A stretch of DNA of 37,783 nt, from the NCBI RefSeq assembly GCF_040393045.1, contig NZ_JBEBUX010000022.1:1-37783 (forward strand), given 5' to 3'. The position numbers and the translations under genes were made by a program. This stretch comes from Pollutimonas bauzanensis_A. GTDB lineage: Bacteria; Pseudomonadota; Gammaproteobacteria; Burkholderiales; Burkholderiaceae_B. Numbering within the stretch: position 1 is the first letter of the stretch; every line of letters begins with the position of its first letter. This document shows, one piece after another, positions 1 through 7,118 of the stretch. The notes below the pieces were generated by a model that did no database searches, was not told the origin of the DNA, and was given only the letters and a program-made list of their open reading frames with translations.

Positions 1-20
1 TGATTTCAGCAGGAGAAGCC

Positions 21-614
21 ATGAGCGAAACGCAATTGCATAATGCTGCTAAACAGAACGACGCAGTGCTTGTCATCCGACTTCTGGCCGACGGCGCGGA
101 AATCGATGCACGGGACGGCAGCGGGGCGACGGCGCTGCTGGCTGCCACCCACGCCAACGCAGTCGAAGCGGCCAGGATCCTCATTCAGGCTGGCTCCGAC
201 GTCAACGCCAAGGACAATATCAATGACAGCCCTTATCTCTATGCAGGTGCGCGCGGCCACCTGGAAATTCTTAGGATGACGCTGGCGCATGGGGCCGACC
301 TGAAAAGCACTAACCGTTACGGTGGGACGGCGCTGATCCCGGCCGCAGAGCGCGGACATGTCGAGGCGGTACGAGCTTTGATTGAGGCTGGTGCGGACGT
401 GGATCATGTCAACAATCTTCACTGGACTGCGCTGCTGGAGGCGATCATCCTAGGCGATGGCGGCGCCCGCCATCGGCAGATCATAGAACTGCTGGTCAAG
501 GCAGGCGCTAACGTCAATCTGGCAGACGGTAACGCCGTGACGCCGCTTCAGCATGCACGGAATGCCGACTATCGCGATATCGAAAAGATTCTTGTCGCCG
601 CCGGTGGCCGTTAA
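21..614 (+). CDS. Ankyrin-repeat protein
   Basis: This 197-residue protein is almost entirely ankyrin repeats. About five to six copies of the helix-turn-helix unit run from residue 15 to the end, with typical phrases such as G-A-T-A-L-L-A-A, A-G-S-D-V-N-A and A-G-A-D-V-D. Ankyrin repeats are protein-binding scaffolds, so no enzymatic role is expected. No signal peptide or membrane segment is seen, so it should be cytoplasmic. The start is supported by an AGGAGA Shine-Dalgarno sequence just upstream of the ATG. It is followed 17 bases later by a decayed nucleoside-deaminase remnant, so it may once have been co-transcribed with that enzyme. The binding partner cannot be deduced. Confidence 0.9.
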   Translation: MSETQLHNAAKQNDAVLVIRLLADGAEIDARDGSGATALLAATHANAVEAARILIQAGSDVNAKDNINDSPYLYAGARGHLEILRMTLAHGADLKSTNRYGGTALIPAAERGHVEAVRALIEAGADVDHVNNLHWTALLEAIILGDGGARHRQIIELLVKAGANVNLADGNAVTPLQHARNADYRDIEKILVAAGGR

Positions 615-631
615 AAACGATGGAGATTGCC

Positions 632-790
632 ATGAGCCAACTTATTATGAGCGATGCAAATCGTTTTCTATCCTACGCGATCGAGCTTGCGTGAGATAAT
701 ATCAAGGCGATCAGCCATGTGCCACCGGAGAGCAAATCCGGTCCGTGCCTATACGAACAGTGGGCACAAGCCCAAAATAATCACAAGTGA
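632..790 (+). pseudogene. Remnant of a nucleoside deaminase (internally deleted, in-frame stop)
   Basis: An ATG with a GGAG ribosome site opens a frame reading MSDANRFLSYAIELA (from codon 6). This resembles the first helix of CMP/dCMP-type nucleoside (guanine) deaminases. A TGA at 692-694 interrupts it, most simply a CGA-to-TGA change, because the frame continues with D-N-I-K-A. It then passes straight into a tail reading H-V-P-P-E-S-K-S-G-P-C-L-Y-E-Q-W-A-Q, which resembles the C-terminal end of the same family. The roughly 100 residues between, holding the zinc ligands HAE and PCxxC, are missing. I read this as a deaminase gene that suffered an internal deletion and a nonsense change. The family assignment is from memory of family sequences and is moderately certain. 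Confidence 0.55.
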
Positions 791-903
791 AACGGGCGTC
801 CCCGAGGATTTTTCGGCGGCCGCTCGCGGTTAACAACTTTTAAACCGCCCTGTACACAAAAATACGGGTAGGCTCTTTTTAGCACCATTTTTAGAAGTCC
901 CCC

Positions 904-3108
904 ATGGAAATTAAAGTCAACTTTCTCGATAAGCTACGTCTTGAAGCCAAGTTCGATGACTTCACGGTAGTGGCCGACCAGCCTATCCGCTATAAGGGCG
1001 ATGGTTCGGCGCCAGGCCCCTTCGACTATTTTCTGGCTTCATCGGCCTTGTGTGCAGCTTATTTCGTGAAGTTGTACTGCGTTACTCGCAATATCCCCAC
1101 TGAAAATATCCGCCTGTCGCAGAATAATATTGTGGATCCGGAAAACCGGTATCAGCAAATTTTCAAGATTCAGGTTGAGTTGCCATCGGATATCTCGGAA
1201 GTAGACCGCCGAGGTATTTTGCGCTCCATCGAGCGTTGCACTGTGAAAAAAGTGGTGCAAGCTGGACCTGAGTTTGTCATTGAAGAGGTAGAGAATTTAG
1301 ATGCTGATGCTCAGTCGTTGCTGACGTTGAAGCCGGCTGCTGACGCCAGCACCTATATTGCGGGCAAAGATCTGTCGCTAGAGCAAACCATCGCCAATAT
1401 GTCCGGCGTTCTGGCGGACTTGGGCATGAAGATTGAAATCGCGTCGTGGCGCAATCTCGTGCCCAATGTGTGGTCGCTGCACGTCCGCGATGCGCACTCG
1501 CCGATGTGTTTTACCAACGGCAAGGGGGCGACCAAAGAAAGCGCATTGGCGTCGGCGCTGGGGGAGTTTATCGAGCGTCTGAGTTGCAACCATTTCTACG
1601 CAGGTGCGTTTTGGGGTGAAGACATCGCTAATGCAGCGTTTGTACATTACCCGAACGAGCGCTGGTTCAAGCCTGGCCCTGAGGATGCGCTGCCAGTTGA
1701 AATTCTGGATGCATACTGCCTGGAAATTTATAATCCTGATGGCGAACTGTGTGGCTCGCATCTGTACGACACCAACTCCGGCAATACGCAACGCGGTATC
1801 TGCTCGCTGCCGTATGTGCGGCAATCGGACGGCGAAGTGGTGTATTTCCCATCTAACCTGGTCGAAAATCTATACGTCAGCAACGGCATGAGTGCCGGTA
1901 ATACGCTGGTTGAAGCGCAGGTGCAATGTCTGTCCGAAATTTTCGAACGAGCGGTGAAGCGCGAAATTCTGGAAGGTGAGATCGCATTGCCTGATGTGCC
2001 GCGTGAAGTGCTGGAAAAATATCCCGGTATTCTGGCAGGGATTCAAGGGCTGGAAGAGCAGGGCTTTCCGGTACTGGTAAAGGACGCATCGTTGGGGGGT
2101 ACGTACCCTGTGATGTGCGTCACCTTGATGAACCCGCGAACAGGCGGTGTCTTTGCGTCGTTCGGCGCACACCCCAGTCTTGAAGTGGCGTTGGAACGGA
2201 GTCTGACGGAATTGCTGCAGGGGCGCAGTATTGAAGGCCTGAACGATTTGCCTCAGCCCACCTTTGTCAGTGACGTCGTGACTGAATCAAATAATTTTGT
2301 TGAGCATTTCATCGATTCCAGCGGTGTGGTGTCGTGGCGCTTTTTCAGCGCCAAAGCGGATTTCGAGTTTGTTGAGTGGGACTTTTCTGGCAAGGGCGAG
2401 AACTCCAATGCCGAGGAAGCATCAACGTTGCTAGGTATTCTCGAAGGCATGGGAAAAGAGGTATACATGGCGGTGTATGACCAATTGGGTGCCGTTGCCT
2501 GCCGAATTCTGGTGCCCGGCTATTCGGAAATATATCCAATAGATGATTTGATTTGGGACAACACAAACAAGGCGCTGCTGTTCCGAGCCGATATTTTGAA
2601 CTTGCATCGCCTTGACGATGCCGGCCTGGCAGCATTGCTTGAGCGGTTGGATAATAATGAGCTGGACGATTACTCCGATATTGCCACGTTGATAGGCGTC
2701 GGATTTGACGAGAATACGGACTGGGGGCAGTTAACAGTTCTCGAGTTGAAGTTGCTGATTAATCTTGCCTTGCAGCAATTTGAGGCCACGCAAGAGCTAG
2801 TGGGAGCCTTCCTTCAGTACAACGACAACACAGTCGAGCGCGGCTTGTTTTACCAGGCCCTGAATGTGGTGCTAGAGGTGTTGCTCGATGACGACCTGGA
2901 AATGGACGACTACGTGGTTAACTTCCGCCGGATGTTTGGCGATGCCCGGATGGACGCGGTAATGGGGGCATTGGACGGAAGCGTGCGCTTTTTCGGGCTA
3001 ACGCCAACCAGCATGAAATTGGAGGGGCTCGATAGGCATCACCGTCGGATCGACAGCTACAAAAAATTGCATAAGGCGCGATCCAGTGGGGCGGCTGCAG
3101 CCTGTTAG
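904..3108 (+). CDS. ycaO: OsmC-YcaO fusion protein
   Basis: This 734-residue protein has two parts. Residues 1 to about 145 form an OsmC/Ohr-like domain that retains both reactive-type cysteines, C50 in SSALC and C112 in IERCTVKK. Residues from about 152 to the end match E. coli YcaO over its full length, including NVWSLHVRD, CFTNGKGATK, the E-x-x-E-R nucleotide-binding helices (ALGEFIER, LSEIFER) and LTELLQGR. YcaO enzymes use ATP to activate amide backbones. E. coli YcaO has been linked to beta-methylthiolation of ribosomal protein S12. The PxPxP C-terminus of RiPP cyclodehydratases is absent, and no precursor peptide or partner gene lies nearby, so an azoline-peptide role is unlikely. The fused redox domain suggests thiol or peroxide chemistry tied to the YcaO reaction, which is inference. 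It is flanked by two pseudogene remnants. Confidence 0.9.
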   Translation: MEIKVNFLDKLRLEAKFDDFTVVADQPIRYKGDGSAPGPFDYFLASSALCAAYFVKLYCVTRNIPTENIRLSQNNIVDPENRYQQIFKIQVELPSDISEVDRRGILRSIERCTVKKVVQAGPEFVIEEVENLDADAQSLLTLKPAADASTYIAGKDLSLEQTIANMSGVLADLGMKIEIASWRNLVPNVWSLHVRDAHSPMCFTNGKGATKESALASALGEFIERLSCNHFYAGAFWGEDIANAAFVHYPNERWFKPGPEDALPVEILDAYCLEIYNPDGELCGSHLYDTNSGNTQRGICSLPYVRQSDGEVVYFPSNLVENLYVSNGMSAGNTLVEAQVQCLSEIFERAVKREILEGEIALPDVPREVLEKYPGILAGIQGLEEQGFPVLVKDASLGGTYPVMCVTLMNPRTGGVFASFGAHPSLEVALERSLTELLQGRSIEGLNDLPQPTFVSDVVTESNNFVEHFIDSSGVVSWRFFSAKADFEFVEWDFSGKGENSNAEEASTLLGILEGMGKEVYMAVYDQLGAVACRILVPGYSEIYPIDDLIWDNTNKALLFRADILNLHRLDDAGLAALLERLDNNELDDYSDIATLIGVGFDENTDWGQLTVLELKLLINLALQQFEATQELVGAFLQYNDNTVERGLFYQALNVVLEVLLDDDLEMDDYVVNFRRMFGDARMDAVMGALDGSVRFFGLTPTSMKLEGLDRHHRRIDSYKKLHKARSSGAAAAC

Positions 3109-3155
3109 GGCCACGAGTTCGGCCCAATCAGGCAGTGCCTAAGACCTTTATCTGA

Positions 3156-3305
3156 CTAGAAAAAGGTCTGGATGTTGCGGCGGGCGTCAAGCAATAGCTC
3201 GAAGCCGATGCCCGCCGTGTGGATGGCCTGCGCATGGTGCCAGGCAGCTTCATGGTAATACAGCAAGCAATGGGGCTACCGAAAGGTCGCGCAGTGATTC
3301 GTTAA
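3156..3305 (+). pseudogene. C-terminal remnant of a periplasmic amino-acid-type binding protein
   Basis: The frame reads LEKGLDVAAGVKQ, a TAG stop at 3195-3197, then LEADARRVDGLRMVPGSF and MVIQQAMGLPKGRA before a TAA. This resembles the C-terminal part of family 3 solute-binding proteins of ABC transporters, where a phrase of the type G-L-R-M-x-P-G-x-F-M-V-I-x-Q-A-M-G-x-P-K-G-R is common. No N-terminal lobe or signal peptide is present, and a stop interrupts the frame, so this is a gene relic. The stop probably arose from CAG to TAG. A few further codons can be read upstream, bounded by TGA at 3153. The family call rests on motif memory. Confidence 0.5.
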
Positions 3306-3309
3306 CTAT

Positions 3310-3693
3310 CTAAAATCCCCAAGCGCCGCCCCATGGACCAAAATCAAAGGCGTCATCTGCCATCGTAGCCGTCATTTGCTGTTCGTCAGCCAGGTTTTGC
3401 TGGAATACCATTTGACGGTATTTAGAATACGCAGCCTGATTGCCAGAGTAAACGCATTGGCAAACAACAGGATCAGCATAGAGATAAACCACCTGATTGC
3501 TTTGATTTTGCTGAACAAATTTATTAGGTGGCAATTTTTTCAGTGCGGCTTGTTGTGCAGGAGAGCTCGCCGGCCTTGGCACAAATCCAGCAGCAGATAG
3601 TAGATCTTCCTTCCCTGAAATCACCTGTGACGGCGACTGGCACCCAACCAAGAAAACTCCCAGGAAAATAGCAGCGCTCATACGAATTTTCAT
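3310..3693 (-). CDS. Small lipoprotein of unknown function
   Basis: This 127-residue protein starts at the ATG preceded by GGAGGAAAGA, 24 bases inside a longer open frame. The N-terminus is a lipoprotein signal with a hydrophobic core and the lipobox LVGC, so the mature protein should be lipid-anchored, probably at the outer membrane. The mature part carries the segment DPVVCQCVYSG with two cysteines and ends in a Gly/Trp/Phe-rich tail (FGPWGGAWGF). This layout resembles small conserved beta- and gammaproteobacterial lipoproteins without an assigned function. The gene stands alone and does not overlap its neighbours. Confidence 0.75.
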   Translation of the reverse strand: MKIRMSAAIFLGVFLVGCQSPSQVISGKEDLLSAAGFVPRPASSPAQQAALKKLPPNKFVQQNQSNQVVYLYADPVVCQCVYSGNQAAYSKYRQMVFQQNLADEQQMTATMADDAFDFGPWGGAWGF

Positions 3694-3889
3694 TCTTTCC
3701 TCCAAGAAATATTTCATTATTTACCTACTGCACAGCAACTTGCACCGAATATACACTGAATATACTTAATTATTGGTAAGTTTTGTCCCCCGCCTTACTG
3801 ATTGTGATGTTGATCATCGTGGATGGGCATCGTTGCAATTCAGGGAGATACATTGTGGCTACGACGGCGAGGAGCTGCAGTCGACACTT

Positions 3890-4741
3890 TCAGGAAAGGC
3901 GCTCTCCTGGACAATGCAATGCTCCGGGCCGCGCAATAGCCAAACGCGCAATCAGCGACATCGCCGCACAGGGGTTGGAAACCTTGTTCCCGCTGATCAC
4001 ATAAACATAGACATCGCACTTGCTGATGTCTGGCAGGCTAGGAACAAGCTGGGCCAGGCCTTCAGGCGTTGCGCCTTTGGCCAAGCACTTTGCGCGTTTA
4101 GCCCAAAGATTCAGGGTGGCGGCTGGATACCCGAGTGGTTCGTTTCGCTGCGTACCCATCAACCGGATATAGACAAACGGTGCAGTCGTATCCACAATAA
4201 GCGGATACTCTGAATCTACGCTCATGACCACGGCCACGCCATATTGGCGGGCCAAGGTGATGAACTCGGGCGTGCGAAAACTATCGTGGCGGACTTCGAC
4301 CGCGTGCTGCAGGGCTTGGCCATTGATGTCTTGTGGAAGCAATTTAAGAAAGGCTTCGAAGTCGGCGGCATCGAACACCTTCGTTGGCATGAACTGCCAA
4401 TTGATCGGACCGAGCTTGTGCTTCAGCTCCGTCAAGCCGCCAGTCAGAAAGCGTTCTATCGTTTCTCCTGCGTCAGCCAGCACCTTCCGATGGGTTGCAT
4501 AACGCGGCGCCTTGACAGAGAAGACGAAAGTATCAGGCGTTTGTTCGTACCATTTGGCAAAGGTTTCGGGCTTCTGAGCGCCATAGTAAGTACTGTTGAT
4601 CTCTATCGAAGTGAGCTGTCGGCTGGCGTACTCCAACTCGCGTTTTTTAGGATGCTTTTCGGGATAGAAGGTGCCTTGCCATGGTTCATAGGTCCATCCG
4701 CCAATGCCGACCCGAATGGTGCCGCTGTCTTTCTGGTTCAT
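3890..4741 (-). CDS. DUF72 (YecE-like) TIM-barrel protein
   Basis: The 283-residue protein has the hallmarks of DUF72: GIGGWTYEPWQGTFYP near the N-terminus, EINSTYYGAQKPETFAKW, F-V-F-S-V-K-A-P-R, and a C-terminal D-V-Y-V-Y-V-I-S-G-N-K segment. The family adopts a TIM-barrel fold and its biochemical role is not settled. The ATG at 4741 is chosen over the one two codons upstream because the AGGGAG ribosome site is properly spaced only from the inner ATG. It is divergent from the PQQ receptor gene with about 110 bases between them. No signal peptide is present, so it should be cytoplasmic. Confidence 0.88.
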   Translation of the reverse strand: MNQKDSGTIRVGIGGWTYEPWQGTFYPEKHPKKRELEYASRQLTSIEINSTYYGAQKPETFAKWYEQTPDTFVFSVKAPRYATHRKVLADAGETIERFLTGGLTELKHKLGPINWQFMPTKVFDAADFEAFLKLLPQDINGQALQHAVEVRHDSFRTPEFITLARQYGVAVVMSVDSEYPLIVDTTAPFVYIRLMGTQRNEPLGYPAATLNLWAKRAKCLAKGATPEGLAQLVPSLPDISKCDVYVYVISGNKVSNPCAAMSLIARLAIARPGALHCPGERLS

Positions 4742-4851
4742 ATGCATTCTCCCTACGTGATACCCTCTCGCTAGGCTATTCAGCGCTTACCTCCTCACGC
4801 CGTCCCAGCACGGTGTTTCCCATTATTATTCAATTTGGTCGATGCATCACA

Positions 4852-7032
4852 ATGTCTGCCTGTATTCCCGCGTTTCCCTTTAGTCGAAAATATAGCTTTT
4901 TCTTGACTGTAGTCTTCTCAACTGTTTCCGCGGCTGTCGCGGCTCAGGAACCCGCCGCACCAGCGTCTTTAGTTTCTGCAGTAACTACCCTCAAGCCAGT
5001 AACCGTTACCAGTACGCAAATAGAGCGTCTGGTTTTCGACGTACCGGCTTCTGTCGATCTGATAGACGGCGCCTCGATGCGCGATAGCCATATGCAGGTA
5101 AACCTGTCGGAAAGCCTGGCTGGCGTGCCCGGCATGTTAATTCAGGACCGGCAGAATTTTGCCCAGGATCTGCAGATTTCGATTCGAGGCTTCGGCTCGC
5201 GTTCGACTTTTGGCGTGCGTGGCATACGCATGTATGTAGACGGCATTCCGGCCACCATGCCCGATGGGCAAGGCCAGACATCCAATATCGATATTGCCTC
5301 CTTGGATAGGGTTGAAGTGCTGCGTGGGCCATTTTCCGCCCTATATGGCAACTCGTCCGGCGGCGTCATCCTGGCATTCACTGAAGAAGGCAGCGGCCCG
5401 CTAACAATCACACCCAGTTTTACCGCAGGCAGCAATGGCCAGCGGCGATATGGCCTGAAAGCCAGTGGTTCGACCGGCGAAGGAGCCGGTGCCATGGATT
5501 ACCTGCTGAGCACCAGCCGCTATACCACCGACGGCTATCGTGACCACAGCGCAGCCCGTAAAAACCTGGCTAATGCCAAGCTGGGCCTGGAGCTTGATGA
5601 CGATAGCAAGCTGACTCTGGTGCTGAATAGCGTTGATATCAAGGCTGATGATCCACAAGGGCTTACCTATGATGAGTTTATGGATAACCCGCGTCTCGCC
5701 GCTCCTAATGCACTGAAATACAACGTGCGCAAAACCGTTAAACAGACGCAGGGGGGCCTCGTATACGAACGCCGTATTGATGCCAATAATGAGTTGCGCT
5801 TGATGGGCTATTACGGGCAGCGCAGAACCGAACAGTTTCAAGGGATTCCCGTGGCTACGCAGGCCCCGCAAAGCCACGCCGGAGGCGTAATCGATCTTGG
5901 CCGTGACTACGGTGGCGTCGATGCTCGCTGGACGTCGAATCTGTCACTGGCCGATCGCCCATTGACTGTGATAGCGGGTGTCGCCTATGACTCGTTGAAG
6001 GAGCATCGTCGGGGCTACGAGAATTTTGTGGGAACGGGGGCTAGCCAACAACTTGGCGTGCAGGGCAAGTTACGCCGCAAAGAAGCCAACGAGTTATGGA
6101 ATATTGATCCTTATTTACAAGCTTCGTGGCAATTCGCTGAAAAGTGGACGTTGGACGCCGGCATACGTTACAGCACAGTTCGTTTTAATTCGGATGATCA
6201 ATACATAGCCGCAGGTAATGGCGACGACAGCGGATCCGCCCGTTACAGCAAAGCACTGCCCATGGCGGCCTTGCGCTACCAGGCTACGCCCGATCTCAAT
6301 GTTTACGTCACGGCCGGACGCGGCTTTGAAACGCCTACTTTCAACGAAATTTCTTATCGCGCCGATCAGCTTCCAGGCTTGAATTTTGGTCTTCAACCAT
6401 CGGTCAATACCAGTATTGAAATTGGTGCAAAAGCTCGTGTTGGCAAGGGCTTGTTCACCGCTGCGCTATTTCAGACGGGTACAGAGGACGAAATAGTCAA
6501 CGCGGAGGCGATGGGTGGCCGTACCACCTATCGGAACGCCGGCCGCACACGCCGCAATGGCCTGGAACTGAGTTGGTCCGGGGAAGTCGCACGCCATTGG
6601 CGCGCAGCATTTGCCTATACCTGGCTGGACGCCAGGTATCGCGAAAGTTTCTATGCTGGTGCCAGCACATCCAGCAATCTGATCCCTGCAGGCAATCGCA
6701 TACCAGGCATCGCCAAGCAAGCGCTGTACGCATCACTGGACTGGGCACCGCCGAAAGGATGGCGAGCGGGCATAGAGGGGCGTTACTTAAGCAAGTTCTA
6801 TGTGAATGACAGTAACGAGGATGCGGCGCCTGGTTATTTCACGGGAGCCGTTCATGCCGGCTATCTATGGCAGCTTGAGCACTGGGAGGTCAACGCCTTT
6901 GCCCGTGTCGACAACATATTCGATCGCCACTATGCCGGCTCGGCCATCATCAATGCCGCCTTTGGTCGCTATTACGAACCGGCGCCAGGTCGAAACTGGA
7001 TAGCAGGGCTTAGTGCGTCTTATCAGTTCTAA
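4852..7032 (+). CDS. pqqU: TonB-dependent PQQ receptor, PqqU (YncD) family
   Basis: The 726-residue protein is an outer-membrane TonB-dependent receptor. Residues 1-31 are a signal peptide ending A-V-A-A, a TonB box (KPVTVT) follows at about 49-54, then the plug domain (about 60-170), and a beta-barrel ends in a terminal phenylalanine. Long stretches resemble E. coli YncD, now called PqqU, the PQQ importer: NLSESLAGVPGML, SIRGFGSRSTFGVRG, YVDGIPATMPDGQGQTSNID, NSVDIKADDP, AAGNGDDSG and GRGFETPTFNE. I therefore assign PQQ uptake rather than a siderophore role. The convergent neighbour, 86 bases away, encodes a PQQ-dependent dehydrogenase, which supports the call. The start codon is the ATG that gives a proper signal peptide; its ribosome site is weak. 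No clear Fur box was seen upstream. Confidence 0.85.
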   Translation: MSACIPAFPFSRKYSFFLTVVFSTVSAAVAAQEPAAPASLVSAVTTLKPVTVTSTQIERLVFDVPASVDLIDGASMRDSHMQVNLSESLAGVPGMLIQDRQNFAQDLQISIRGFGSRSTFGVRGIRMYVDGIPATMPDGQGQTSNIDIASLDRVEVLRGPFSALYGNSSGGVILAFTEEGSGPLTITPSFTAGSNGQRRYGLKASGSTGEGAGAMDYLLSTSRYTTDGYRDHSAARKNLANAKLGLELDDDSKLTLVLNSVDIKADDPQGLTYDEFMDNPRLAAPNALKYNVRKTVKQTQGGLVYERRIDANNELRLMGYYGQRRTEQFQGIPVATQAPQSHAGGVIDLGRDYGGVDARWTSNLSLADRPLTVIAGVAYDSLKEHRRGYENFVGTGASQQLGVQGKLRRKEANELWNIDPYLQASWQFAEKWTLDAGIRYSTVRFNSDDQYIAAGNGDDSGSARYSKALPMAALRYQATPDLNVYVTAGRGFETPTFNEISYRADQLPGLNFGLQPSVNTSIEIGAKARVGKGLFTAALFQTGTEDEIVNAEAMGGRTTYRNAGRTRRNGLELSWSGEVARHWRAAFAYTWLDARYRESFYAGASTSSNLIPAGNRIPGIAKQALYASLDWAPPKGWRAGIEGRYLSKFYVNDSNEDAAPGYFTGAVHAGYLWQLEHWEVNAFARVDNIFDRHYAGSAIINAAFGRYYEPAPGRNWIAGLSASYQF

Positions 7033-7057
7033 GTAGGCATCGCCTGCCACAGAAGAA

Positions 7058-7095
7058 CATAGGGCTGCCCTGCAAATTTGCAGGACAGCCCTATG
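7058..7095. terminator. Bidirectional hairpin between convergent PQQ genes
   Basis: A long inverted repeat lies between the convergent stop codons of the receptor and the PQQ dehydrogenase. The arms are CATAGGGCTGcCCTGCAAA and TTTGCAGGaCAGCCCTATG, about 19 bases each with one mismatch and an AAATTT centre. Its position suits a shared transcription terminator or mRNA 3'-end stabiliser. Neither strand has a clear T tract after the stem, so classical intrinsic termination is uncertain. Confidence 0.6.
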
Positions 7096-7118
7096 CGTGA
7101 ACCTTCAGTCAGTTTGGT

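Noticed and set aside
692..694. In-frame TGA read as a selenocysteine codon
   Set aside because: The surrounding frame lacks the catalytic core of its family, no SECIS-like hairpin was recognised after it, and Arg-to-stop is simpler; a pseudogene explains it better.
904..3108. YcaO as part of a RiPP (azoline peptide) biosynthesis cluster
   Set aside because: No precursor peptide, E1-like partner or dehydrogenase is adjacent, and the sequence follows the E. coli YcaO type without the PxPxP tail.
4852..7032. TonB receptor as a siderophore or lanthanophore receptor
   Set aside because: Its diagnostic segments match PqqU (YncD) and no siderophore genes or clear Fur box are nearby; lanthanide-chelate uptake remains only a remote alternative.
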